Shown: one piece after another, positions 34,233 to 42,341 of the stretch
How positions within the stretch are numbered: the stretch's first letter is position 1
How the letters are laid out: every line of letters starts with the position of its first letter
Assembly (NCBI RefSeq): GCF_002157855.1
Contig: NZ_CP020880.1
Coordinates: 2,604,001-2,668,000 of the forward strand
Origin: Sutcliffiella horikoshii
GTDB lineage: Bacteria; Bacillota; Bacilli; Bacillales; Bacillaceae_I
Length of the DNA: 64,000 nt
Reading direction: 5' to 3'
The notes under the pieces: model-generated
The model's input: the letters and a program-made list of their open reading frames with translations, nothing else
What the model was told of the DNA's origin: nothing
The model's database searches: none
Translations under genes and position numbers: made by a program

Positions 34233-36164
34233 TCAGTCGTCTGACTCCTCTAAGATCACCTCATCCACATGATGTTTCTTCATTTTATTTCGAAGTTTGC
34301 GATTTTCTTTGGATTCAAACACAACGTCCATATCATAATCTTCCGTATATAAATCCTCCGCTTTGATATAAAGGGAGAGCCGTTTATGGTTAAAAGTTTC
34401 TAGGCTCCCTTTTACCATTACTTGCACATCCCCTTTCTCATCAGCCGGTTTATAGACGATACCAAACTCACCGATAGATGGGATCTTTACATTGTCCCCC
34501 TTTTTGAAAGTGATTTCATGTTTTGTTTTTTCTTTTTCTGGATGCTTCATTTTTCTCACATACTTTTGATTCATCGCTAGTTGCCTGTCTAGCTCATGTC
34601 TTGGTCTATCCGATTTATCGCTGTAATCTTTCGTTTCTTTATACGTTATCTGGTGCGCCCGCTCTATCAACTTGGGGTGCATGCCTAGACGCAATGCAAT
34701 GGCAAACGCTTGACTGTCCCCTCCTTTTCCAACGATAAGTCGATATGTCGGTTTAAGCGTCTCCACATTAAATTCCATCGATCCGTTACAGAAACCTTTC
34801 TGTTCATTCGCAAACTCCTTGATTTCACTATAGTGAGTGGTGGCCAACATTGTCGTTCCCTTGTTATACAATTCTTCTAAAATAGAAGTTGCAAGCCCCA
34901 TCCCCTCTGCCGGGTCTGTTCCGGAACCAAGTTCATCAAGCAGCACCAATGTCTGAGGTGTAGACTCTGCCAAAATTCCAATAATGTTTTTCACTCTGGA
35001 AGAAAAGGTACTTAACGACTGTTCAATACTTTGCCCGTCCCCGATATCCACCAATACCTTATGGAAAATTGCTATCTCGCTTCCTTTTTCTGCTGGGATA
35101 TGCATGCCACATTGGGCCATCAAAGTCAAAAGTCCCACCGTTTTAATCGTCACTGTTTTTCCACCGGTATTGGGACCTGTAATAACGAGCGCATCATAAT
35201 CCTCACCGATGACCAAGTTTAAAGGTACTGCATTTTTCCCTAGTAACGGATGTCTCGCGCCTTCCAATCGAATTACATGGTGTTCATTTATTTGTGGAGA
35301 GGTGCCATTCATCAATAAGCTGTGCTTTGCCTTTGCAAAAATCACATCATAGCTGACCATTAAATCCATCGCCAATTTGATTTCTTTTTCATGCTCTTGG
35401 ACTAATCCAGTCAGCGCAAAAAGGATTTGCTCTTCCTCTGCCTCTTCTTGAAACTTCAGCATACTGATGGAATCCTGGATGATGCTTATTTCTTCTGGCT
35501 CCATGTACACAGTGGATCCGGAAGCAGAAACATCTAGAACCGAGCCCTTTATATTGTTTTTGTATTCTTTTTTGACCGGAATGACATACCTACCGTTTCT
35601 GGTACTTACCAGGTTTTCTTGTAGATACTTACTGTATTTGGTGGACTTGACAAGCTGCTCGATACGGTTCTTAATACGTTCCTCCAAGGTAGCTATCTGC
35701 TTTCTTACTTTCAGCAGCTCCTTGCTCGCGTAATCGTCCACTCTTCCATTTCGAATGCAGCGAATTATCTCTTCTGCTACATGAGAAAGCTCTGTAACAG
35801 AGTAGATGTAGCTTGTGATGACAGGTGCAACATATTCCTTGTCTTTCATAAAACGTTTGAGCTTTTCAATGGTATCCAAGAAATCATGTAGACCCATCAG
35901 CTGATCTGGCCTGAATGCAATTCCCTTGTGCAGATTTTTTAGAATGTACTCAATTCCGTGAAGACCGTGAATGGGTACGCTTGAACTAATGGCAAGTATC
36001 TTCTTTCCTTCTGTTACCTCGTTTAACCATGCTTCAATCTGTCTTTTATTTACGGATGGTCCCAATGTCAAAACAGCGTTTTTACCCGGCTCTGATAGTG
36101 CAAAAGATGCCACGTCTTTCTTTAAATCTGTAAATTGTAAAGCTTTCATTGTTTCGTTATTCAT
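34233..36164 (-). CDS. MutS2-like DNA mismatch/recombination ATPase lacking Smr
   Basis: 643 residues. The MutS core and ATPase are complete: Walker A VITGPNTGGKTVT, Walker B TLVLLDELGSGTDPAEG, and TTHYSEIKEFA. Standard MutS2 proteins are near 785 residues and end in an Smr nuclease domain; here the protein ends about 30 residues after a KOW-like segment (FKKGDNVKIPSIGEFGIVY), so the Smr domain is absent. It is probably a paralogue of a full-length MutS2 elsewhere. AGGAGGAAAAA precedes the ATG. A structured RNA with terminator lies upstream. Confidence 0.9.
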   Translation of the reverse strand: MNNETMKALQFTDLKKDVASFALSEPGKNAVLTLGPSVNKRQIEAWLNEVTEGKKILAISSSVPIHGLHGIEYILKNLHKGIAFRPDQLMGLHDFLDTIEKLKRFMKDKEYVAPVITSYIYSVTELSHVAEEIIRCIRNGRVDDYASKELLKVRKQIATLEERIKNRIEQLVKSTKYSKYLQENLVSTRNGRYVIPVKKEYKNNIKGSVLDVSASGSTVYMEPEEISIIQDSISMLKFQEEAEEEQILFALTGLVQEHEKEIKLAMDLMVSYDVIFAKAKHSLLMNGTSPQINEHHVIRLEGARHPLLGKNAVPLNLVIGEDYDALVITGPNTGGKTVTIKTVGLLTLMAQCGMHIPAEKGSEIAIFHKVLVDIGDGQSIEQSLSTFSSRVKNIIGILAESTPQTLVLLDELGSGTDPAEGMGLATSILEELYNKGTTMLATTHYSEIKEFANEQKGFCNGSMEFNVETLKPTYRLIVGKGGDSQAFAIALRLGMHPKLIERAHQITYKETKDYSDKSDRPRHELDRQLAMNQKYVRKMKHPEKEKTKHEITFKKGDNVKIPSIGEFGIVYKPADEKGDVQVMVKGSLETFNHKRLSLYIKAEDLYTEDYDMDVVFESKENRKLRNKMKKHHVDEVILEESDD

Positions 36165-36263
36165 CGTTTTTCCTCCTAGTAATTAGTAAGCAGTTTGGGG
36201 ATGTAGCCACTAAAACCGTGCGAGGAAATGATAAGAGCAGGGCCATAATAATTTTTTACATAT

Positions 36264-36300
36264 AAAAAAACACAAAGAACAACACTCGTCCTTTGCGTTT
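36264..36300 (-). terminator. Terminator after the structured RNA
   Basis: On the minus strand AACGCAAAGGAC pairs with GTTCTTTGTGTT (some G-U) around a seven-base loop, followed by seven T. It lies about 100 bases before the MutS2-like start, so it either ends a separate RNA or attenuates that gene. Confidence 0.75.
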
Positions 36301-36537
36301 TGAATGGTAGTTTTAAAATTGAAAGCACGATAAGTAGAAAAATACCTATACTCATGCTGTAACTATCATTTTATGGAGCAGGCGCAAACCCGTGTTCTTA
36401 ACATTTCGCTATGAGAAAAAAAGCGTACTCAAACAGAGCTCGACATTGGTCGAACTTTTTCCTCATATCGCACGTATTTGATTACGTTTAGTTAAGAACT
36501 ACCTTTTCCATAAAACAAACTCCTTCTGTTTGAAGAT
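36264..36537 (-). ncRNA. Structured RNA: orphan ncRNA or attenuator leader
   Basis: A folded core (36369-36515) with nested helices: TTTTATGGA/TCCATAAAA outside, GTTCTTAAC/GTTAAGAAC next, then a near-continuous 16-bp helix (36407-36423 with 36455-36470), plus hairpins ACGTA/TACGT and TCGAC/GTCGA. A sigma-A-like promoter lies just upstream on the minus strand and an intrinsic terminator follows, giving a transcript of about 270 bases. No long reading frame was noted in the gap. I do not recognise it as 6S, SRP, RNase P, tmRNA or a common riboswitch. Confidence 0.6.
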
Positions 36538-36543
36538 ACTTCC

Positions 36544-36572
36544 ATTATAATGGATGCGCTTTTGAAAGTCAC
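36544..36572 (-). promoter_or_regulatory. Promoter of the structured RNA
   Basis: On the minus strand GTGACT (36572-36567) and a perfect TATAAT (36549-36544) are 17 bases apart. Start near 36537. Confidence 0.6.
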
Positions 36573-36577
36573 GCCTA

Positions 36578-37246
36578 TTATTGTATGTTATTCCGTTTAT
36601 TAATAATTAGTTTCTTTGTTTTCTCATTAACATAGGCATAGAGGATATCCTTCACATCGATTTGCCGGACTGTTAAATGGTCTAGCAGCCACTCCTTAGA
36701 TCTGTCCAGCAGCTTTAGATTCTTTTCTTGAATTTTCCCATCAATGATAACTGAGATTGGAAGTCCCTCATCATCAATAGATATTTCCAGATGCTGTACT
36801 GTCACAGGGGTGTTTTCCGGCTTTGGAATGATGCTTATCTCCCCAATCGGTTCTAAAATGGCATAGTCAATGTCAGAGATTTTCGGGTACCCTTTACTTC
36901 TTAGTATGGAAAGCAGTTGTGCGATGGAAACCATTGATTTTTCCATATTATCTTCAACAATTTGACCATGCTTGATGAGGATGGTCGGTTCTCCCAAAAA
37001 GAACCGGTTGCCCCATTGCCAAAGGGTCAGTTTTGAGAATATTATATGTATCGTAACGAGTACAGCGAGAGCACCGAGCGTTGGTAGATATTTAGTACTG
37101 ATTAGCGGTTCTGATGCTACCGTCCCCACAATAATAATAGCCACTAGGTCATACGGAGTCATCTGTACGATAGTAGATTTCCCCATCAATCTCATAATGG
37201 CAATTGTAATTATGTATATGGTCAATATTTTCAGGATTAAAATCAT
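36578..37246 (-). CDS. DUF421 (YetF-like) membrane protein
   Basis: 222 residues. Three N-terminal helices with MGKSTIVQMTPYDLVAIIIVGTVASEPL, followed by the cytoplasmic YetF domain (GEPTILIKHGQIVEDNMEKSMVS and LRSKGYPKISDIDYAILEPIGEIS). YetF/YdfS-type proteins occur in several copies in Bacillus, some in the spore germination membrane; function unknown. GAGGAG precedes the ATG. The stop is close to the promoter of the structured RNA. Confidence 0.93.
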   Translation of the reverse strand: MILILKILTIYIITIAIMRLMGKSTIVQMTPYDLVAIIIVGTVASEPLISTKYLPTLGALAVLVTIHIIFSKLTLWQWGNRFFLGEPTILIKHGQIVEDNMEKSMVSIAQLLSILRSKGYPKISDIDYAILEPIGEISIIPKPENTPVTVQHLEISIDDEGLPISVIIDGKIQEKNLKLLDRSKEWLLDHLTVRQIDVKDILYAYVNEKTKKLIINKRNNIQ

Positions 37247-37309
37247 GGTTAACTCCTCATATCTCTTTTCGAAATATGATGTCCTGATTTATTGATAATA
37301 TCCTGAGAT

Positions 37310-37774
37310 TTAGTTATTAACTATTAGATGCTCGGTGGTTTCAGGTAGTTCTTTTAACGCCTTCTTTAAAAACTCGGGGTATAAAACTACATCTTCTAGC
37401 TCAGTGATTGGTACCCATTCATAAACCAACCTTTCCCCTTCCACCCCATGAAACGGTCCATTGGGAAGAGCTTGTTTATCTTCAGTTGAAACAAGATAGT
37501 AAAAGCCTATTTCATGAACTTTCTTCTCACGGTATTCAAAGAAATTTTCTACAATCCAAACCAGCCTTCTAATTTCAACGGATAAATCCAGTTCTTCTTT
37601 AAATTCGCGTTGCAGGCTGAGGGGGGATGCTTCGTTCATCTCCACTCTTCCACCCGGCAGCGACCAGATTTTGTCCTCGCTTGCTCTGTGAAGGAGGATA
37701 CGGCCGTCCTGAATCCAAACTCCAGCTACTCTGTAATTGAAAACAGCTTTTTCTGTATGGAAAACTACATCCAC
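37310..37774 (-). CDS. Nudix hydrolase
   Basis: About 154 residues. The Nudix box is GGRVEMNEASPLSLQREFKEEL, with the REF(K)EE core; WSLPGG lies just before it. It hydrolyses a nucleoside-diphosphate-linked substrate that cannot be told from sequence. The GTG at 37774 has AAAGGAGG eight bases upstream; an earlier in-frame GTG overlaps that site. It begins one base after the stop of the membrane-protein gene, so it is the last gene of a four- or five-gene run. Confidence 0.9.
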   Translation of the reverse strand: MDVVFHTEKAVFNYRVAGVWIQDGRILLHRASEDKIWSLPGGRVEMNEASPLSLQREFKEELDLSVEIRRLVWIVENFFEYREKKVHEIGFYYLVSTEDKQALPNGPFHGVEGERLVYEWVPITELEDVVLYPEFLKKALKELPETTEHLIVNN

Positions 37775-37775
37775 T

Positions 37776-38225
37776 TTATTCACCTCCTTTGAGATCGTTT
37801 ATTATGGTTGCAATTTGTTCAGTCAGTGTTACTTGGCTGCTAATAATCCAAACCAAAAATGCGATTAAAACAATTGAATAGAATGTTACGTACCTTTTCC
37901 AGTTTTTTTCAGGTCTAAATGGCTTATAAGCGTTTTTGAATAACAACAAAAAAAATACCAAGCAAAATACATATGTCACATTCCAATAAGCATTTGCTTT
38001 TGATATCAGCTCGATTGCTTGTATTGCTTCATTGGTGGGAGTGTTTATTACTTGATCCTTTATTATGTATCCTTTTTCAATGGTTAGATCCCCATTTTCA
38101 TGATATTGATACGAATATCCTGTTAAATTGAAGTTGGTCACCGTAGTAAATAGTATGAGGCTAAGGGTACTTAGTATATAAAAAATAAAAATATGTTTGA
38201 TTTTAATTTTTGAAATGAGTATCAC
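37776..38225 (-). CDS. Hypothetical membrane protein
   Basis: 149 residues with three hydrophobic helices (about 10-28, 80-97 and 110-130) and a polar loop after the first helix rich in Asn, Thr and Glu. No family recognised. Its start overlaps the upstream GNAT gene by 23 bases and its stop is coupled to the Nudix start, which argues for co-translation. Confidence 0.7.
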   Translation of the reverse strand: MILISKIKIKHIFIFYILSTLSLILFTTVTNFNLTGYSYQYHENGDLTIEKGYIIKDQVINTPTNEAIQAIELISKANAYWNVTYVFCLVFFLLLFKNAYKPFRPEKNWKRYVTFYSIVLIAFLVWIISSQVTLTEQIATIINDLKGGE

Positions 38226-38703
38226 TCCAAGCTTCTAATGACTTCACAAATACAACCCGGTCCTGCCCAATCCCGTCATAGTTCTGATGTATCGGAATGC
38301 CTTCTATAACCATGTCCCCATCCGTCATGGTAAAACCCATTCTAGTATGGAACTTAATAGAGGTGGCATTCACAGGCGAGGTTACACAACTCACTTCTGT
38401 ACAGCCTTTTTCCTTAACTGCCTGAAAAAAATGTTCATAAAGTGTTCTTCCGATATTTTCCTTACGTGCCTTAGGGTTCACACCCACAAAATGTATGTAT
38501 GCTTGGTGTAGATTGGATGGAGAAATAAAGCCTATAACAAACCCGATGGTCTCTTCGTTTTCTTCTATAATAAAACTCGTGTCTTTAAAATGATGAATGA
38601 ATAATCGTGGCAGCATGTCGACCATATCCCGCCCGCCCCACCATGTGTTAAGGTTAGTGGATATGCGGAGAAAGTCTTCGTCTTGTATGTTTCTTATTTT
38701 CAT
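38203..38703 (-). CDS. GNAT-family N-acetyltransferase
   Basis: 166 residues. IHFVGVNPKARKENIGRTLYEHFFQ carries the acetyl-CoA motif and NATSIKFHTRMGF the next strand. Overlaps both neighbours by a few bases in the run adenylyltransferase-like - GNAT - membrane protein - Nudix. Substrate unknown. Confidence 0.9.
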   Translation of the reverse strand: MKIRNIQDEDFLRISTNLNTWWGGRDMVDMLPRLFIHHFKDTSFIIEENEETIGFVIGFISPSNLHQAYIHFVGVNPKARKENIGRTLYEHFFQAVKEKGCTEVSCVTSPVNATSIKFHTRMGFTMTDGDMVIEGIPIHQNYDGIGQDRVVFVKSLEAWSDTHFKN

Positions 38704-39461
38704 ATGATTGACCTCTCTATCTCACCTTGTATGTAATCTCTAACACTTTTTAGCTCTTCATTCTGAAATGCTCCTATTCTATTGCCTTGATAGCTCTCAA
38801 CCACTTTCCGGATGGTCTCTTTGTACTCTTGTGGAAAAGAAGTAAGCCCATATTCTCCCGCTTCTAGTTTGGAGGAAATGATTCCCTCTTTTACGTACCA
38901 ATACACTCTTATCAAATTCAACACACAATATACCGGGTCCGCCTCTACGTTTTTTAAACAATCCTGATAATCTGCGAGGATTGAAGATAAATAGTGAGTG
39001 CTTGGAATGACAGGAAAAACATCATCTATCATAGGACCTTCCCAGCATATGCCTCTATGATTGAGTATACTGAGATGAGCTGCCAGATCAGGGTCCACTT
39101 TATGCTCAACGTTAATTGCCTCGTATTGACCTGTTAACAACTCTGTTTCAAAGACTTGTCTCCATCCTTCACTATAGTGGAATTCATAGGGACTTGGATG
39201 GGTCCAGTTTTTAAGTTGATCTTGTGTTAAAAAGCTGATTTCAATAGGATATGGGTAGTTAGAATTGGCAAGCAGGAATTTTGCTAGTTCGCATTGCGTA
39301 GGGATGTCTAGCGAATTTTTCACAATTACCAATAGGTCTACATCACTTTGATCAGGATTAAAGCCACCCATTGCCAATGAACCATGGATGTAAATGCCGA
39401 CAAAATTCTCGTCTGTTATGGCTTTGATAGTATTGGTTAATTTGTTAAAGTAGCTTTCCAT
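38700..39461 (-). CDS. Aminoglycoside adenylyltransferase-like (AadA/ANT(9)) protein
   Basis: 253 residues. The N-terminal nucleotidyltransferase motif is YIHGSLAMGGFNPDQSDVDLLVIV (GS and DxD); the C-terminal helical DUF4111-type domain includes YCVLNLIRVYWYVKEG. Length and order match spectinomycin-type adenylyltransferases. ATG 39461 begins four bases after the signal peptidase stop with no strong site of its own, suggesting translational coupling; a TTG at 39482 is an alternative. Resistance cannot be claimed from sequence. Confidence 0.85.
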   Translation of the reverse strand: MESYFNKLTNTIKAITDENFVGIYIHGSLAMGGFNPDQSDVDLLVIVKNSLDIPTQCELAKFLLANSNYPYPIEISFLTQDQLKNWTHPSPYEFHYSEGWRQVFETELLTGQYEAINVEHKVDPDLAAHLSILNHRGICWEGPMIDDVFPVIPSTHYLSSILADYQDCLKNVEADPVYCVLNLIRVYWYVKEGIISSKLEAGEYGLTSFPQEYKETIRKVVESYQGNRIGAFQNEELKSVRDYIQGEIERSII

Positions 39462-39465
39462 ATTC

Positions 39466-40086
39466 TTATTCAACTGTATCAACCCGATTAAATGGGAAAT
39501 ATCTTAGAACCACTTTTCCCATCACGTTTTCTTTCGGTATAGAGCCTATCTCACGGCTGTCTCTGCTTTCATTCCGGTTATCCCCCATCACAAAAACATG
39601 ACCCTTTGGAACTGTCACTTCTTCAAATGGAAACAGCATTTCTTCTTGTAGATACTCTTCTACCAACGCCTCCCCATTCCTATAAACGGTTCCTCCCCGA
39701 TATTCCAACTTGTCGCCCTCTACACCAATCACTCGCTTGATCCAGTAATTGTTTCCCTGAGTTTCGTCCAGCAACGCGTTTACTAATGGACTCTCCTTGA
39801 AATTATCTGTTAGACTTCTTTCGCGCTCCACCCGACTATCAATGACAACAATATCATTGTACTTTGGGTCGATTCCCACCATGTACCCGCTTTTGAAGAT
39901 TAACACTTTATCACCATCATCTTTACTGGTCCAGATATCCTCTCCATCCAACGTCGGTTCCATGGAGCTCCCTTTAACGGTAAATGGCTGCACAACCAAT
40001 GCACTAACAAGAAAAGCGAAAAAGAGGCCGATTACGCATGCCTTCCCCCAACTAAACAATTCTTTTTTAAATTTTTCTGTTTTCAT
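39466..40086 (-). CDS. lepB: Signal peptidase I
   Basis: 206-residue type I signal peptidase with one N-terminal anchor helix. The Ser/Lys dyad is Ser41 in GSSMEPTL and Lys117 in YWIKRVIG; the C-terminal box GDNRNESRDSREIG is intact. It is longer than the 184-residue SipS because of extra residues between the Ser and Lys boxes (about 55-75 and 85-112). It removes signal peptides outside the membrane. AGGGTGA precedes the ATG. First gene of the run to 37310. Confidence 0.95.
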   Translation of the reverse strand: MKTEKFKKELFSWGKACVIGLFFAFLVSALVVQPFTVKGSSMEPTLDGEDIWTSKDDGDKVLIFKSGYMVGIDPKYNDIVVIDSRVERERSLTDNFKESPLVNALLDETQGNNYWIKRVIGVEGDKLEYRGGTVYRNGEALVEEYLQEEMLFPFEEVTVPKGHVFVMGDNRNESRDSREIGSIPKENVMGKVVLRYFPFNRVDTVE

Positions 40087-40170
40087 ATGTATCACCCTAA
40101 CAAGCTATTTTGGTTTGTTCCTGTCCCAATAATACGATATGGAAGGGGAAAAGGTTCCATTTTCCAATGA

Positions 40171-40398
40171 TTACTTCACTACTTTTTCACCTATTACATT
40201 TTTCAACTCTTCAAAACTACTAATCACCAGATCCGCTTGTGCCAGCTCTTCTTCCTGCGCAAAATCAAACCTGGATCTAATTGCCGTCAATCCATTTCCT
40301 TTTGCCGCATTTATATCTGACAGTCGGTCCCCTACAACCGCACCATGATGAATAGAGTACTTCTTCACGATTTCCCCCACAAGTTCTGTCTTATCCAA
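40171..40398 (-). pseudogene. C-terminal remnant of a HAD-family hydrolase
   Basis: Only the last part of a HAD phosphatase remains: HHGAVVGDRLSDINAAKGNGL is motif IV with both Asp, followed by ADLVISSFEEL. Motif I (DxD) and the core of the protein are missing. The same frame runs back a short way into the 3' end of the cupin gene and meets a TGA, and no start with a ribosome binding site exists. Most likely a decayed fragment. Confidence 0.6.
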
Positions 40399-40415
40399 GG
40401 ATTCAATTTGGTTGT

Positions 40416-40769
40416 CTATTTTTCTTGAAGAAGGGAGGTATCGATTGTTTCAGATTCAACTACCAACGCAAGCATCCCGCTCTCGCTTCCTGATTCATGC
40501 CATTCACCCTCCTCCCACATGACTCCTTCTCCACTTTTTATAGGGGTTTTTTCTCTGTCTGTTCCAGTTACCCACCCATCTCCTTGGACTACAATGAACA
40601 ACTGCTGTACGGTTGCCTGATGATATCCCACTACACCGCCAGCATCCAATTGAATAAATCCGATACTATTCTCCTGCTTGTTTCTACAAACTTTTATAAA
40701 ATGGGCACCCTGTGAATCGTATTGTTTTATCGGGAAACCTATTTCTTTATCAAACCGAAAAAATTTCAT
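40416..40769 (-). CDS. Cupin-domain protein
   Basis: 117 residues, one small cupin barrel: GFIQLDAGGVVGYHQATVQQLFIVVQGDG (motif 1) and SGEGVMWEEGEWHESG (motif 2). The His/Glu set for one metal ion is largely present. Function unknown. It overlaps in another frame the start of the HAD remnant. Confidence 0.85.
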   Translation of the reverse strand: MKFFRFDKEIGFPIKQYDSQGAHFIKVCRNKQENSIGFIQLDAGGVVGYHQATVQQLFIVVQGDGWVTGTDREKTPIKSGEGVMWEEGEWHESGSESGMLALVVESETIDTSLLQEK

Positions 40770-40786
40770 TGCTTACTCCTTTCATA

Positions 40787-41572
40787 TTACACATTTTTAA
40801 ACAAAGCACCTTGCCTTCTTGCCAGTCGCTCCATCACATTGACCAATATGAGGGCAATGATGAAATACGCCGCACCTACCATTAACTCATTTAACAAGAG
40901 CGGACGTATTGCGTTATTTTCCAACTGATAAATAGACCGAATTGCTTCTATGCTATTAGTAAGAGGCAGTACTCTTGCCACGGCTTCCATCGGTCCAGGA
41001 AGTAGACTGACAGAAAAGTTCACTCCACAGAAAACCTGAAACGAAGCAATCATGAAATTCAAAAACAGGTTTACATTTGAGAACAATAAACTGACACATG
41101 CAAAAAGCAGTGAAAAGCTCAAAAGAGAGAACATGGTTACCACAAATAGAAGTAGCAAATAACCAAACTGCTCCACCGGAAGTTCAATTCCAAACAAAAG
41201 TCTCGCGATGATAAGCCCTACTATCAAAACAAACAATCCATCCAGTAATGGAACTATTGCTTTTCTTGAGATGATGACAAATGTTGAAGTTGGGGAGGCA
41301 ATATTCAACTCCAATGTCCCATATTGCCTCTCCCCTCTGAACATGGACATAAAATTAATCATCATCGTCCGGCCGGTATAAAAAACAACGTTACCAAGTA
41401 CAACATAAGACAAATAATCAGGACCCGCAATCGCACTGACCAGTGTCGCAAAAAACAAATAATGCATGAAAGGATCTAAAATCCTAAAGAGAATAAACAA
41501 TCTCAGTGTTTGAAACGAATAGAGAGCTTTATAAGATAGATAAGTAAAACCGAATTTGTTTAGCAGTATCAT
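40787..41572 (-). CDS. ABC-2 type transporter permease
   Basis: 261 residues with six helices. FRGERQYGTLELNIASPTS and PLTNSIEAIRSIYQLE are ABC-2 permease landmarks. It starts one base after the stop of a second permease gene, and both follow an ATPase gene, making a heteromeric exporter. Substrate unknown (drug, lipid or peptide). Confidence 0.88.
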   Translation of the reverse strand: MILLNKFGFTYLSYKALYSFQTLRLFILFRILDPFMHYLFFATLVSAIAGPDYLSYVVLGNVVFYTGRTMMINFMSMFRGERQYGTLELNIASPTSTFVIISRKAIVPLLDGLFVLIVGLIIARLLFGIELPVEQFGYLLLLFVVTMFSLLSFSLLFACVSLLFSNVNLFLNFMIASFQVFCGVNFSVSLLPGPMEAVARVLPLTNSIEAIRSIYQLENNAIRPLLLNELMVGAAYFIIALILVNVMERLARRQGALFKNV

Positions 41573-42337
41573 CTATATCGCCCCCAGACTGCCATGATTT
41601 CTTAACACCATTTCCATTCGTTTGATGATGAGAACAGAAAGGAGAAAATACACAACACTTATCAGTAATGCAATTCCCATGGTCGTAAACATTTGCGGTG
41701 ACAAGGCAAGGGTTTCGTATACCCCCTGAATGCCCCACGTCATAGGAATTACGAAAGCAATGGCCCTAAAAACCCATGGCAAACTGTCGACTGGCACAAA
41801 CACGCCACAAATTAAAAGGACCGGGATCAAGATTAAATTCTGATAATCAAATACATTTTGAAACGCAACAAATACGATGGCAAGTATCATGCCAACGACA
41901 CTCAGGGAAAACAACAATACTAGTACCGAAAGAAAAAAGAGCCCATAATCCTGAATCCCAACTGGCAATTGAAAAATGAATCTTGCGTATACGAAACTTA
42001 GAATCATGGACAAAAGAGCGATAAATGCATTACTAATCGCCTTTGTTAGAATCACTTGGAATAAGGATACAGGGGCTGCAATTAAAAGCTTCAGCGTGTC
42101 GCTCCATTTTTGAGCAATCAACGCCGAACCAGAAGAGTAAAGTACATAGCTCCACATACTAATTAAAGCAGACGCCACCACAAACTTTTCCACATTCACG
42201 CCACCGCGCATCTGCTGCAGGAAATAGACAATTGCCAAGAACATCAACGGTTGGAAAAACAGTAAGAACTGATACATTTTGTTTTGAAAATTAGTAAAAT
42301 ATTTGAGCTCTCTTACTAATAAGAAGAAAAAATTCAT
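41573..42337 (-). CDS. ABC-2 type transporter permease
   Basis: 254 residues with six helices. WSDTLKLLIAAPVSLFQVILTKA and PVLLICGVFVPVDSLPWVFRAIAFVIPMTWGI are typical of ABC-2 permeases. ATG 42337 is used since GGGGTGA lies upstream and the ATPase stop is five bases before it. Partner of the next permease and of the ATPase. Confidence 0.88.
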   Translation of the reverse strand: MNFFFLLVRELKYFTNFQNKMYQFLLFFQPLMFLAIVYFLQQMRGGVNVEKFVVASALISMWSYVLYSSGSALIAQKWSDTLKLLIAAPVSLFQVILTKAISNAFIALLSMILSFVYARFIFQLPVGIQDYGLFFLSVLVLLFSLSVVGMILAIVFVAFQNVFDYQNLILIPVLLICGVFVPVDSLPWVFRAIAFVIPMTWGIQGVYETLALSPQMFTTMGIALLISVVYFLLSVLIIKRMEMVLRNHGSLGAI

Positions 42338-42341
42338 GGCG

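Noticed and set aside
36369-36515. RNase P or 6S RNA identity for the structured RNA
   Set aside because: It starts with GTTCTTAAC like type-B RNase P but lacks the rest of the conserved core and is far too short; the 6S layout (one long helix with central bubble) also does not fit.
38700-39461. Acquired antibiotic-resistance island
   Set aside because: The adenylyltransferase-like and phosphotransferase-like genes have host-like base composition, no flanking insertion sequences or integrase, and sit in ordinary operons.
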